From Winogradskya consettensis (GTDB taxonomy: Bacteria; Actinomycetota; Actinomycetes; Mycobacteriales; Micromonosporaceae), in the NCBI RefSeq assembly GCF_018332715.1, contig NZ_BOQP01000006.1, positions 62,001 through 126,000 on the forward strand: a DNA stretch of 64,000 bases, in the 5' to 3' direction. A program made the position numbers and the translations under genes. Below are positions 51,337 through 60,228 of this stretch, piece by piece (the stretch's first letter is position 1; each line of letters starts with the position of its first letter). The notes below the pieces were generated by a model. The model did no database searches. It was not told where the DNA came from and was given only the letters and a program-made list of their open reading frames with translations.

Positions 51337-51891
51337 TCACGCCTCGTCGGCGATGAGCCGCCGCACCGCTGCGGTGAGCCGATCGCCGTCGACGTCGGAT
51401 CCCGTGACCATCGCCTGCAGGATCACCCCGTCGACCAGCGCGACAACGTCCCCGGCGGCCCCGCCCGCGTACGGCTCGAGCATCCGCCCCATCCCGTCCA
51501 GCCACCCCCGGGCGAGCGGCCGCAGCCGGGGATCACGGGCAGCGGCGACGTAGAGCTCGTACTCGACCTGCACCCGGCGCCGATCGCCGAGATACCCCTG
51601 GACCAGCCCGGTCAACTCGGCCGGCACATCGTCGGCACCGCCCAGCCGTTCAGCCCAGCCGTCCAGCTCGACCCGCAACTCCTCAGCCGCGTGCTGCAGG
51701 GCGGCGCCGATGAGATCGTCCAGCGTCGGAAAGTAGTACGTCGTGGCCCCCAGCGGTAACCCGGCCCGCAGCGCGACCGCCCGATGCGTGGTCCGCCCGA
51801 TGCCCACCTCGGCGATGACCTCGAGCGCGGCCTCGGCGAGCGCCCGCCGCCGCGCACCGGGATCACGCGCCCGCTTCTGCTGAGCACCCAT
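51337..51891 (-). CDS. TetR family regulator coupled to the SMR gene
   Basis: Encodes 184 residues from ATG 51891, overlapping the SMR stop by one base (TGATG). The DNA-binding part is ALAEAALEVIAEVGIGRTTHRAVALRAGLPLGATTYYFPTLDDL. It follows the SMR transporter in the same transcript, so it probably represses it through the palindromes at 52242-52267. The inducer is unknown. Confidence 0.9.
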   Translation of the reverse strand: MGAQQKRARDPGARRRALAEAALEVIAEVGIGRTTHRAVALRAGLPLGATTYYFPTLDDLIGAALQHAAEELRVELDGWAERLGGADDVPAELTGLVQGYLGDRRRVQVEYELYVAAARDPRLRPLARGWLDGMGRMLEPYAGGAAGDVVALVDGVILQAMVTGSDVDGDRLTAAVRRLIADEA

Positions 51892-52217
51892 CAGTGCTGT
51901 GCCGCCCCACCGACGTTCAGCGTCACCACTCCCGCGACGATCAGGCTCACTCCCACGACCTTGACAACGGTGATCGGCTCGTTCAGAAAGGCCGCACCGA
52001 TGGTGACAATCGCCGCAGTCCCCAGCCCGGACCAGATCGCGTACGCCACCCCGACCTGCACGCCCTTGATCGCCTGCGACAGCAGCACGAACGACAACAC
52101 ATAACCGGCCAGGCAGGCCACCGTGGGCCACAGCCGCGTGAACCCGTCGGTCGCCTTCAAGAGGCTGGTCCCGAACACCTCGGCCGCGATGGCCCCCACC
52201 AGATACAGATAAGCCAC
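51891..52217 (-). CDS. Small multidrug resistance (SMR) family transporter
   Basis: Encodes 108 residues from GTG 52217, the family's usual size; the open frame extends further to 52322 but overlaps the neighbouring gene. Four helices, with the proton/drug-binding Glu in GAIAAEVFGTSLLK (Glu13), and the closing IWSGLGTAAIVTIGAAFLNEP are typical of EmrE/SugE. It would export cationic compounds by proton exchange as a dimer. Confidence 0.93.
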   Translation of the reverse strand: MAYLYLVGAIAAEVFGTSLLKATDGFTRLWPTVACLAGYVLSFVLLSQAIKGVQVGVAYAIWSGLGTAAIVTIGAAFLNEPITVVKVVGVSLIVAGVVTLNVGGAAQH

Positions 52218-52240
52218 GACGTACGCCCCAGATCCCGTGT

Positions 52241-52269
52241 AGTACAAAAGTACAAGTACGATCGTACAA
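52241..52269 (-). promoter_or_regulatory. Promoter and operator of the SMR-TetR operon
   Basis: On the minus strand TTGTAC (52269-52264), 17 bases, TGTACT (52246-52241). Overlapping it are the perfect palindrome GTACGATCGTAC (52256-52267) and GTAC-AAAA-GTAC (52242-52253). Bound TetR would cover the whole promoter. Confidence 0.7.
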
Positions 52270-52878
52270 CTAGAATCCGATTCCGACGATCTTGACGAGG
52301 AACCGATCGATCTGCCGATCAACGGGTGAGCCGGACGACCCCGGCTCGTTGAGCCGGAGCGACACCGCGCCGTGCACCGCCGCCCGCAGGTCGAGCGCGA
52401 TCACTTCGGCATCCTCATCCGCGGCGACCAGCCCGGCGTCGATGCAGCGCTGCACAGCGGCGACCGAGCGCTCCGCCATGACCAGCTTGAAGGACATGTC
52501 CGCTCGCCGGTTCAGGGCGCTCTCGTGCAGGACTTTGTAGAGACCCGGATGCCGCTCGGCCCAGCCGGCGAGCACGAGCGTCCGCTCACGCAACCCCTCA
52601 GCCGGGTCGCCTGCCGACTTCTCGGCCCGCTCGACGGCCGCCATCAGATCGTCGTGACAACTGCGCAGCGCGGCCAGGACCAGTGCGTCCCGGTCGGGGA
52701 AGTGCAGATAGATCGAGGTCGTGGCGATGCCGAGCTCCCGGGCGACGGCACGCAGCGAAAGGGTCTCGTCCTCGGCCGCCTCGTCCAGGAGCCGCAGTGT
52801 GGCCGAGACGATGTCATCCCGCAGCAGGTTGCCCCGCCCACGCTGGTTGCGACCACGGGTCGCCGGAGTGTTCGTCAT
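52270..52878 (-). CDS. TetR family transcriptional regulator
   Basis: Encodes 202 residues from ATG 52878. The DNA-binding part is DIVSATLRLLDEAAEDETLSLRAVARELGIATTSIYLHFPDRDAL. The C-terminal domain is of the TetR_C_13/WHG-like kind (LAGWAERHPGLYKVLHESAL). It is divergent from a SnoaL-like gene; the 74-base gap holds a large palindromic operator, so it probably controls both genes. Confidence 0.9.
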   Translation of the reverse strand: MTNTPATRGRNQRGRGNLLRDDIVSATLRLLDEAAEDETLSLRAVARELGIATTSIYLHFPDRDALVLAALRSCHDDLMAAVERAEKSAGDPAEGLRERTLVLAGWAERHPGLYKVLHESALNRRADMSFKLVMAERSVAAVQRCIDAGLVAADEDAEVIALDLRAAVHGAVSLRLNEPGSSGSPVDRQIDRFLVKIVGIGF

Positions 52879-52902
52879 GGTCGGTCCATTGTATGGCGTC
52901 GG

Positions 52903-52930
52903 TTGTAGCGCTACGGTCGTAGCGCTACAA
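52903..52930. promoter_or_regulatory. Double-palindrome operator between TetR and SnoaL-like genes
   Basis: TTGTAGCGCTAC (52903-52914), GGTC, GTAGCGCTACAA (52919-52930): perfect inverted arms of 12 bases. Each arm itself contains the palindrome GTAGCGCTAC, so two repressor dimers could bind side by side. Confidence 0.75.
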
Positions 52931-52952
52931 CAGTTCACCTAAGGAGAAGACG

Positions 52953-53324
52953 ATGCGCTCCAACAAGGAGATCGTGCTCGCGTTCTATGAGGCCGGGCTC
53001 AACAACAAGGACTTCACGGCCGCATCGGAGCTGCTCGGCACCACGTACACGCAGCACAACCCGCGGATCGCCGACGGCGTGGACGGTTTCCGGGACTTCG
53101 TCGCGGGGCTGGCCGAGGACTTCCCCGACCTGCGTGCTGACGTCAAGCACCTCTTCGCCGACGGGGACTACGTGGTGGCCCATGTCCACGGCATCCGGGT
53201 GCCCGGCCAGCGCGGGACGGCGATCGTCGAGTTCTTCCGGCTCGACAACGGCAAGATCGTCGAGCACTGGGACGTCATGCAGCCCGTCCCCGAGACCTCA
53301 CTGAACCCGCACGGGATGTTCTAG
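52953..53324 (+). CDS. SnoaL-like (NTF2 fold) protein
   Basis: Encodes 123 residues, with AAGGAGA seven bases upstream of the ATG. NKEIVLAFYEAGLNNKDF, DGVDGFRDFVAGLAEDFPDL, DGDYVVAHVHG and KIVEHWDVMQPVPE follow the pattern of SnoaL-like cyclase/hydrolase proteins. Possible role in turnover of a small molecule that is also the inducer of the divergent TetR; this is inference. The stop shares CTAG with the HIT-like gene on the other strand. Confidence 0.87.
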   Translation: MRSNKEIVLAFYEAGLNNKDFTAASELLGTTYTQHNPRIADGVDGFRDFVAGLAEDFPDLRADVKHLFADGDYVVAHVHGIRVPGQRGTAIVEFFRLDNGKIVEHWDVMQPVPETSLNPHGMF

Positions 53325-53920
53325 CGGCGACCGCCGAACGAGGTGACGAGCGCGTCGGCGACGGCGTTCGCGTCCGTGTCGGCGAGGTCGGCCGGGTATT
53401 CGGGGAGCAGGTCGTCCCAGATGACCAGCCACGATCCGTACAACTGGGACTGCCCTTCGGGGCGGGCGAAGAACCAGAGGTGCAGATGGGCACCGCCGTC
53501 ACCGACGCGGTAGAGGTGCGCGCGGGAGATGTGCGGCAGGGCCTGCACGTGGCGGGCGATGTGGGTGCTCAGGACGCCGAGCTCGGCTGCCAGGTCGTCG
53601 GGCAGGTCTGCCAGGTCGTAGTGGTCGCGGGGGTGCAGCATGAGCACCAGCGGCACGCCGACCTTCGCGATCCGGGTCAGCCGCCACCGGTCGTTGAACC
53701 AGATGCCCTTGTCGCGGTCCCGGCACGAGCTGCAGTCCGACGGGTCTTCACCGTGGCGGGGCGGCTCGGGCAGCACCGGCGGACGCAACCGGGCCACGCG
53801 CAGGCCATCCGGGTCGAACGGGCTGATGTCCCAGCCCGTCATGCGCGCCAGGGGAAGTCGCTGCTCATCATCCGCGGCAGCAACCGCACGGTTGTAGAAC
53901 TCTTCGGGTGTCATCGCCAT
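53321..53920 (-). CDS. HIT-like family protein
   Basis: Encodes 199 residues. The C-terminal half shows LVLMLHPRDHYDLADLPDDLAAELGVL and GAHLHLWFFARP, a HxHxW variant of the histidine-triad motif found in the HIT/GalT superfamily. SDCSSCRDRDKGIWFND contains a CxxC pair that might bind metal. Probably a nucleotide-binding hydrolase or transferase; the missing third His makes the activity uncertain. Confidence 0.78.
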   Translation of the reverse strand: MAMTPEEFYNRAVAAADDEQRLPLARMTGWDISPFDPDGLRVARLRPPVLPEPPRHGEDPSDCSSCRDRDKGIWFNDRWRLTRIAKVGVPLVLMLHPRDHYDLADLPDDLAAELGVLSTHIARHVQALPHISRAHLYRVGDGGAHLHLWFFARPEGQSQLYGSWLVIWDDLLPEYPADLADTDANAVADALVTSFGGRR

Positions 53921-53933
53921 GCCCGCAGGCTAG

Positions 53934-53968
53934 AAGCACCCCGCACGGCCGGGACCGTGCGGGGTGCT
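53934..53968 (-). terminator. Terminator after gatB
   Basis: AGCACCCCGCACG (53935-53947) and CGTGCGGGGTGCT (53956-53968) pair over 13 bases, plus one inner G-C pair. It starts 12 bases after the gatB stop. No T-run. Confidence 0.75.
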
Positions 53969-53979
53969 GCGAGGAGGGG

Positions 53980-55473
53980 TCAGCTCAGGCGGGCGAGGAT
54001 CAGCTCGCGGACCGTCTTGGCGTCGGCCTGGCCGCGGGTGGTCTTCATGACCGCGCCGACCAGGGCGCCCGCGGCGGCGAGCTTGCCGTCGCGGATCTTG
54101 GCGGCGATGTCGGGGTTGGCGGCGATCGCCTCGTCGACTGCGGTCTGCAGGGCGCCGGTGTCGGAGACGACCTCGAGGCCCCGGGTCTTCATGACGACGG
54201 CGGGGTCACCCTCGCCGGCCACGACGCCTTCGAGGACCTGGCGGGCGAGTTTGTCGTTGATCTTGCCCTCGTCGACCAGGGCCTGGAGCTGGGCGACCTG
54301 GGCGGGGGTGGCACCGACCAGCGAGAGCTCCACACCGGTCTCGTTGGCGCGGCGGGCGAGCTCGCCCATCCACCACTTGCGGGCGCCCGCGGCGGTGGCG
54401 CCGGCGAGGATGGTCTCCTCGATCAGCTCGACCGCGCCGGCGTTGGCCACCGACTGCATGTCGGACTCACTGATGCCCCAGTCGACGCGCAGGCGGGCGC
54501 GCTTGCTGCTGGGGCGCTCGGGGAGCGCGGCCTTGAGCTCAGCGACCCACGCGGTGTCGGGGGCGATCGGGACCAGGTCGGGCTCGGGGAAGTAGCGGTA
54601 GTCGGTCGCCGTTTCCTTGGAGCGGCCCGGGCGGGTGTCGCCGGTGTCCTCCTGGAAGTGACGGGTCTCCTGGTGGATGCGGCCGCCGCCGTCGAGGACG
54701 CCCGCCTGGCGGATGATCTCGGAGCGGACCGCACGCTCGACCGAGCGCAGCGAGTTGACGTTCTTGGCCTCGGTGCGGGTGCCCCACTCGTCGCCGGGCT
54801 TGTTGAGCGAGGTGTTGACGTCGCAACGCAGCGAGCCCTGCTCCATGCGCACATCGGAGACGCCGAGCGAGCGGATGATGTCACGCAGCTCGGTGACGTA
54901 GGCACGGGCGATCTCGGGGGCGCGCGAGCCGAGACCGGTCACGGGCTTCGTGACGATCTCGACGAGCGGGATGCCGGCCCGGTTGTAGTCGACCAGCGAC
55001 TCGGTCGCGCCGTGGATGCGGCCGGTGGCCCCGCCGACGTGCAGGGACTTGCCGGTGTCCTCCTCGAGGTGGACCCGCTCGATCTCGATGCGGAACGTCT
55101 CGCCCTCGATCTCGACGTCGACGTAGCCGTCGACACAGAGCGGCTCGTCGTACTGCGAGGTCTGGAAGTTCTTCGGCATGTCCGGGTAGAAGTAGTTCTT
55201 CCGGGCCATCCGGCACCAGGACGCGATGTCGCAGTTGAGCGCGAGACCGATGCGGATGGTCGCCTCGATGCCGGCCCGGTTGGCGACCGGCAGCGCGCCG
55301 GGCAGACCGAGACAGACCGGACAGACCTGGGTGTTGGGCTCCGCGCCGAACTCGGTGGGACATCCGCAGAACATCTTGGTGTTCGTGCCGAGCTCGACGT
55401 GCGTCTCCAGGCCGATCACCGGCTCGTAGCGCGCGACGGCGTCGTCGTAGGTGGGAAGCACGGTCGTACTCAT
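53980..55473 (-). CDS. gatB: Asp-tRNA(Asn)/Glu-tRNA(Gln) amidotransferase subunit B
   Basis: Encodes 497 residues. [21 protein letters not shown], then a zinc-type cysteine cluster ([16 protein letters not shown]), [15 protein letters not shown] and [16 protein letters not shown] are the family hallmarks, followed by the C-terminal GatB/Yqey domain. It binds the misacylated tRNA and phosphorylates the Glu/Asp before amidation. Its partners gatC and gatA are 6 kb away on the same strand, whereas these genes are often adjacent. Confidence 0.97.
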   Translation of the reverse strand: MSTTVLPTYDDAVARYEPVIGLETHVELGTNTKMFCGCPTEFGAEPNTQVCPVCLGLPGALPVANRAGIEATIRIGLALNCDIASWCRMARKNYFYPDMPKNFQTSQYDEPLCVDGYVDVEIEGETFRIEIERVHLEEDTGKSLHVGGATGRIHGATESLVDYNRAGIPLVEIVTKPVTGLGSRAPEIARAYVTELRDIIRSLGVSDVRMEQGSLRCDVNTSLNKPGDEWGTRTEAKNVNSLRSVERAVRSEIIRQAGVLDGGGRIHQETRHFQEDTGDTRPGRSKETATDYRYFPEPDLVPIAPDTAWVAELKAALPERPSSKRARLRVDWGISESDMQSVANAGAVELIEETILAGATAAGARKWWMGELARRANETGVELSLVGATPAQVAQLQALVDEGKINDKLARQVLEGVVAGEGDPAVVMKTRGLEVVSDTGALQTAVDEAIAANPDIAAKIRDGKLAAAGALVGAVMKTTRGQADAKTVRELILARLS

Positions 55474-55594
55474 GCGGTGGACTCCAGGTGACTGCGGGAT
55501 CCGACGAACACAAGCCTAATGGGCCCCACCGACAAGAATCCGGCGGGTTTCGCCTGCCCCCACGAGAAAAGACCATTTCGGTACGGTCTACCGC

Positions 55595-57058
55595 ATGCGT
55601 CGCGTCCCTCTCCTGTCCGTCCTGGCCACGGCAGCCCTCGTTGCCGGCTGCACGTCCACCCCGCCCGCAAAGCCCATAGCCTCGGCGGAAGCCTCGGCGG
55701 AAGCCTCGGCGAGTCCTGCCGTCACCGTCGACTATGCGGCCTGGTCAGCGGGGCGTTCGGAGCCCAGCGCGGACCCGCTCTACCCCAAACGCGGCACGGA
55801 CAAGCTCGATGTCCTGCACTACGCCCTCGACCTGACCTGGGATCCGAAAACCAAGAACCTGACCGGCACGGCAACCCTTCAGGTACGCCCGACAGCTGAC
55901 GCGAAGCAGCTGTCGCTCGACTTCATGCCGTACGAGCTCGACTCGGTCACCGTGGACGAGGCGCCGGTCACAGCGACTGTGACGGACGAGAAACTGACCT
56001 TCCCCACGACGCTCACCGCCGACAAGCCCGTGACGATGGTCGTCAAATATCACGGCGAGCCGAAGACGACCCCGATGCCGTCACACCGCTCGGACACCGA
56101 GCCGCTCGGCCTCACGGTCACCAAGGACGGCGGCCTCTGGACGATGCAGGAGCCGTTCGGCGCGTTCACCTGGTACCCGGCGAATGACCAGCCCTCCGAC
56201 GAGGCGCTCTACGACATCGCGGTGACCGTCCCCGAGGGCTGGTCCGCGATCGCCGGCGGCACCCCGGCCGGGCAGGACGGCAGCACGTTCAAGTACCGCA
56301 GCACGGACCCGGTGGCGACCTACCTGACCACGCTGGCCGTGGGCAAGTACACGAAAGTGACCGCCAAGGGCCCGCACGACCTGCCGCTGACCTACTGGTA
56401 TCGCCCCGGCACCGATGATGACGTGGTGGCGTCGCTGAAGAAGTCCCCGGACTACGTGAAGTTCCTGGAGGAGCGCTTCGGCCCGTACCCGTTCCCGAGC
56501 GGCGGCATCGTGATGGTCGACTCCGCGTCGGGTATGGAGACCCAGCAGATGATCACCATGGGCGGCAAGCACGGGAAATGGGACAAGGACGCTCAGTCGG
56601 GCTTCGAGGAGGACCTCCTCCATGAGTACGCCCACCAGTGGTTCGGCGACTCGGTGACCCCGACCACGTGGAAGGACCTGTGGCTCAACGAGGGCTGGGC
56701 GACGTACGCACAGTTCCTCTGGGAGCAGAAGGTGTACAACCTCACCGACGCCCAGCTGGAGACCTTCTTCCGGGCCCGCGACGCGGAGCTGCGCAAGAAG
56801 CTCGGGCCGCCCGGGAGCCCGCTGGCGGCGAACTTCGCCGAGAGCAACGTCTACATCTGCCCGGCGGCGATGCTCCAGCAGCTGCACGAGAAACTCGGCG
56901 ACAAGGCGTTCTTCGCGCTGGGCACGGCCTGGGTGCAGAAACAGAAGAACACCCAGCAGGACCGGGCGACGTTCATCGCCTTCGTGAAGAAGCAGACCGG
57001 GAAGGACTACAGCAAGCTGATCAACACCTGGCTGGACTCGCCGACCACCCCGGCCTGA
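55595..57058 (+). CDS. M1 family metallopeptidase, lipoprotein
   Basis: Encodes 487 residues. Signal peptide with lipobox LVAGC (Cys19), a short SAEASAEAS linker from a 9-base repeat, an N-terminal beta domain, then the catalytic domain with zinc site HEYAH (H343, E344, H347) and NEGWA (E366). Where aminopeptidases have GAMEN the sequence is GMETQ. The C-terminal helical domain of aminopeptidase N is missing, as in other short bacterial M1 proteins. It probably trims peptides outside the cell. Convergent with the SDR gene. Confidence 0.93.
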   Translation: MRRVPLLSVLATAALVAGCTSTPPAKPIASAEASAEASASPAVTVDYAAWSAGRSEPSADPLYPKRGTDKLDVLHYALDLTWDPKTKNLTGTATLQVRPTADAKQLSLDFMPYELDSVTVDEAPVTATVTDEKLTFPTTLTADKPVTMVVKYHGEPKTTPMPSHRSDTEPLGLTVTKDGGLWTMQEPFGAFTWYPANDQPSDEALYDIAVTVPEGWSAIAGGTPAGQDGSTFKYRSTDPVATYLTTLAVGKYTKVTAKGPHDLPLTYWYRPGTDDDVVASLKKSPDYVKFLEERFGPYPFPSGGIVMVDSASGMETQQMITMGGKHGKWDKDAQSGFEEDLLHEYAHQWFGDSVTPTTWKDLWLNEGWATYAQFLWEQKVYNLTDAQLETFFRARDAELRKKLGPPGSPLAANFAESNVYICPAAMLQQLHEKLGDKAFFALGTAWVQKQKNTQQDRATFIAFVKKQTGKDYSKLINTWLDSPTTPA

Positions 57059-57064
57059 TCCCGG

Positions 57065-57892
57065 TCAGGAGCTGGTCTCCGCAGCGGTGCCCTGCTGCGG
57101 CTCGACCTGGGCGAGGCGGGCGCGCAGCGCCGCGGTGACAGCCGCGTAGGAATCGCCTCCCAGTACGAGCCGCAGCGGCGCGGGCTCCTCGTCGACGCTG
57201 TCGATCACCCGGGCAGCGATCTTCGCCGGATCGCCGGGGAGCGGGGGCGGTCCGTTCCGGAAGGCGCGCACCATCGCGGCCGGGGTGCCGTCATAGGCCG
57301 CGAGCGGTTCGCCGAGCTGCAGGCTGCCGTTGGCGAACGCCGTGCGCGCCCCACCCGGCTCGACCAGCGTCACCCCGATGTTGAACGGGGCGACCTCCTG
57401 GGCCAGGGCTTCCATGAAACCTTCGACGCCCCACTTGCCGGCGTGGTAGAGCGAGGCACCCGGGTGCGCGGCTAGCCCGGCGACCGAGGAGATCTGGATG
57501 ATGCGGCCGCTGCCCTGCGTACGCAGATGGGGAAGCGCAGCCCTGGCCGTCTGGATCGCACCGACGAGGTTCGTGGCGATCTGGTGCTGGACCTGCTCGT
57601 CACTCACCTCCTCCGCCGCGCCGAACAGGCCGTAGCCGGCGTTGATCACGACGACGTCGATCCGGCCCAGATCGGCGAAAGCGGCGTCCACGACCTCGCG
57701 GATCCTCGGCACATCGGTGACGTCGAGGTGACCGAGCCAGAAGCTCTCCGCGTACGTTTCCTGCAGGTCCTTGACCGAGTCCGGCCGGCGGACGGTCCCG
57801 GCGACCCGGTCGCCGCGGGAGAGGAGTTGCTCGGCGAGCTCGCGGCCGAAACCACTGTTGACGCCGGTGATGAACCACGTACGAGTTGTCAT
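57065..57892 (-). CDS. Short-chain dehydrogenase/reductase
   Basis: Encodes 275 residues from ATG 57892. Cofactor motif ITGVNSGFGRELAE (TGxxxGxG with Asn), NAGYG, QISSVAG with the active-site Ser and the pair Y-x-x-x-K in LYHAGKWGVEGF. It matches the group often annotated as oxidoreductases next to XRE regulators. It is divergent from such a regulator gene across 70 bases. Confidence 0.92.
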   Translation of the reverse strand: MTTRTWFITGVNSGFGRELAEQLLSRGDRVAGTVRRPDSVKDLQETYAESFWLGHLDVTDVPRIREVVDAAFADLGRIDVVVINAGYGLFGAAEEVSDEQVQHQIATNLVGAIQTARAALPHLRTQGSGRIIQISSVAGLAAHPGASLYHAGKWGVEGFMEALAQEVAPFNIGVTLVEPGGARTAFANGSLQLGEPLAAYDGTPAAMVRAFRNGPPPLPGDPAKIAARVIDSVDEEPAPLRLVLGGDSYAAVTAALRARLAQVEPQQGTAAETSS

Positions 57893-57962
57893 GCCTACGA
57901 TCGTCGGAGCAGCGACCGCCGCGCGGCAGCCCCCGCTGTTCCTGGTAGTAGGAGGGACACCC

Positions 57963-58781
57963 ATGGACAACGCCCTCGGGGATTTCCTGCGCGCCCGGCG
58001 CGAACTGGTCACGCCCGCCGAGGTGGGTCTGCCGCCCGGCAACACCCTGCGCCGGGTGCCGGGGCTGCGCCGCGAGGAGGTGGCGCTGCTCGCCGGGATC
58101 AGCGCGGAGTACTACCTGCGCCTGGAACAGGGCCGCGACCGGAGCCCGTCAGCCCAGGTCATCGACGCGATCGCCGGGGTGCTGCGGCTGGATGCGGAAG
58201 GTACGGCGTACCTCCTGGCACTGGCCCAGCCGAAGTCGCGCCGCCGCCCCGCCCGCAGTGACGACCCGGTGCCCGCGGGTCTTGCCCTGCTGCTCCGGAC
58301 GATCAACGTGCCCGCGATGGTGATCAACAGGTACAACGACGTCGTGGCCGCCAATGCCCTGGCCCAGGAGCTGTCACCGGACAACGCCCCCGGCGTGAAC
58401 CGGCTCCGGTCGCTGTTCCTCGACCCGGCCGCACCCGGCTACCACCCCGACTGGGAGAAGATCACCGTCGCCGCCGTCGCCCACCTGCGCGCCCAGGCCG
58501 GCACGGACACCGACGACGAGCGGCTGCAAGCGCTGATCGAGGAGATGTCCCTCGAGAGCGACAGATTCCGGCACCTGTGGGCCCGCCACGACGTACGCCT
58601 CGCCACCGGCGGCCACGTCCGCGTCCGCCACCCGAAGGTCGGCGACCTGGACCTACTGGTCGAAAAGTTCGCCGTCGTCGGCAGTGACGGCCTCGAGGCT
58701 CTGCTCCTGCACGCAGAGCCCGACACCCCCACCGCCGACGCCCTGGCACTGCTCAGCTCAATGGTGCTTGAAGCTCGGTGA
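57963..58781 (+). CDS. XRE family regulator with MmyB-like ligand domain
   Basis: Encodes 272 residues from ATG 57963 with GGAGGG in front. Helix-turn-helix: PGLRREEVALLAGISAEYYLRLEQGRDRSPSAQVIDAIAGVL. The C-terminal PAS-like domain reads VPAMVINRYNDVVAANALAQ and later HPKVGDLDLLVEKFAVVGSDG, typical of MmyB-like regulators that bind a fatty acid. It likely represses or activates the divergent SDR. Its 3' end overlaps the MerR gene by 29 bases. Confidence 0.92.
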   Translation: MDNALGDFLRARRELVTPAEVGLPPGNTLRRVPGLRREEVALLAGISAEYYLRLEQGRDRSPSAQVIDAIAGVLRLDAEGTAYLLALAQPKSRRRPARSDDPVPAGLALLLRTINVPAMVINRYNDVVAANALAQELSPDNAPGVNRLRSLFLDPAAPGYHPDWEKITVAAVAHLRAQAGTDTDDERLQALIEEMSLESDRFRHLWARHDVRLATGGHVRVRHPKVGDLDLLVEKFAVVGSDGLEALLLHAEPDTPTADALALLSSMVLEAR

Positions 58782-59556
58782 CCCACTCGTCACGGTTCGG
58801 CGGGAACTCGAGAGTGACCTCACGGGCGTAGCCGGCGGGCTGAAAACCGCTCTCGTCGATCCACCGGGCCAGCGTCTGCTCGGTCGGCACCACGGCGTCC
58901 ATCGACCCCCGGTGCACGATGGTCGCCGCCCGCTCGACCGCCGGCAGGTCGACGACCCGCAGGTCGCCCTCCTGCAGCGGCATGTTGACCGGCATAGCGG
59001 CGTGAACGATGATCCGGCCGTCCGGCGCGTCCTCGTAGTAGGCCACGGCGGGTCCCGCGAAAACAGCCGGATCGAGACGCCCGCACAGCTCGTCGAACAG
59101 CGGCCCGATCACCGGGCTGATGTCCTCCGGCTCGTAGCTCGCCGCGATCGCGGTCAGCTCTGCCACCCGTACCCCAGGAATGCTCTTGATGATGACTTCG
59201 TCGCTCGACATTCGTCCCTCGCCCTCAATGGCTCGGAGCCTCGCCTCGACCTGCACCAACCGCGCCGCCGAAGCAGCCATGACGGTCTCCAGCTCAGCCC
59301 GCCGCAGCCGCAGCATCCCCCGCAGTTCCTCGGTGGTCACCGCGTCATCGATGATGTCGCGCACCTGCTGGAGCGTGAACCCGAGCTCCTTGAGCGCGAT
59401 CACCCGATTCAACCGGGCAAGCTGAGCAGCCGTGTAGTGCCGATAACCGGTAGCCGGATCGATGTGGGCAGGGCGCAACAGCCCGGTCGCGTCATAGTGA
59501 CGCAGCATCCGGACCGACACCCGCCCGTGCCGGGCGAACTCTCCAATGGTGAACAT
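58753..59556 (-). CDS. MerR family regulator with GyrI-like effector domain
   Basis: Encodes 267 residues from ATG 59556, GGAG upstream. The MerR helix-turn-helix is FTIGEFARHGRVSVRMLRHYDATGLLRPAHIDPATGYRHYTAAQL, followed by a dimerisation helix (about 75-120) and a GyrI-like drug-binding domain from about 125 (VRVAELTAIAASYE onward). This is the BmrR-like layout. No efflux gene is adjacent, so targets are unknown. Confidence 0.92.
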   Translation of the reverse strand: MFTIGEFARHGRVSVRMLRHYDATGLLRPAHIDPATGYRHYTAAQLARLNRVIALKELGFTLQQVRDIIDDAVTTEELRGMLRLRRAELETVMAASAARLVQVEARLRAIEGEGRMSSDEVIIKSIPGVRVAELTAIAASYEPEDISPVIGPLFDELCGRLDPAVFAGPAVAYYEDAPDGRIIVHAAMPVNMPLQEGDLRVVDLPAVERAATIVHRGSMDAVVPTEQTLARWIDESGFQPAGYAREVTLEFPPNRDEWVTELQAPLS

Positions 59557-59607
59557 GATGTCTCCGAGTTCACCGCCTGACACGGTGTGAGGGTCAAGCG
59601 CCGCCGG

Positions 59608-60228
59608 TCAACGAAATCCGAGTTTCTCCAGAGCCTGCTGGGTCTCGCGCCAGAGCTGGGCGAATGCCGGCACCTGACAGAGCCGTTCCAGGGACACCAT
59701 CGCACCCAGTTGGCTGTAATGATCTGCGGTCGATCGGCTCAACCTGCCGATCGACCGGTCAAGGACCTGCTTCGGGTCAATCAGACCCTCTACGTCCTTG
59801 GGCTGGGCAGGCACGCCCAGTTGGGAGTCGGGCCACTGCACCCCGAACGCGCGCCGGAGCGCATCCCCGTCCGCCAGCAGCCATGCTTCTGTCTCGCGGA
59901 CCGGAACCACCGTCACCAGTTGCTCGCTGCGGGATCCCCACGCGGCACGCAATGGCTCCAGCCATTCAGTCTCGGTCCTGCCGGGCCGGGCTCCGCGATC
60001 GTGGTGGAAGAACACCACGAGGAAGCTTCCGCGGTTCCGGTCGACGAGGTCGAGCACTTCTTCGAGGCTGCGCGGGCCTTTCTTCTCCCGTACGGGCCGC
60101 ACGTCGGCGACTTCCACGGAGTCCTGATAGTCCGCGCAGATCTCCTGCAACATCCGGCCGAGCAGAGGTGGCAAAAGGCGGTCGTCGGTGGTGCCTTCCG
60201 AGATGAGAGCCGTCGTGAGATACCTCAT
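59608..60228 (-). CDS. DUF4276 family protein (TOPRIM-like), partner of an AAA ATPase
   Basis: Encodes 206 residues. ALISEGTTDDRLLPPLL near the start (E11, G12), VVFFHHDRG (D77) and VPVRETEAWLLAD (E112, E114, D120) follow the DUF4276/RloB-like pattern, in which the early Glu and the later acidic residues resemble the TOPRIM metal site of OLD-type nucleases. Its ATG overlaps the ATPase stop (TGATG). Coding GC is lower than around. Inference: nuclease or effector controlled by the ATPase. Confidence 0.82.
   Translation of the reverse strand: MRYLTTALISEGTTDDRLLPPLLGRMLQEICADYQDSVEVADVRPVREKKGPRSLEEVLDLVDRNRGSFLVVFFHHDRGARPGRTETEWLEPLRAAWGSRSEQLVTVVPVRETEAWLLADGDALRRAFGVQWPDSQLGVPAQPKDVEGLIDPKQVLDRSIGRLSRSTADHYSQLGAMVSLERLCQVPAFAQLWRETQQALEKLGFR

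Noticed and set aside
52270..52322. N-terminal extension of the SMR protein to 52322
   Set aside because: It would overlap the end of the TetR gene and precede the promoter; the usual SMR length fits GTG 52217.
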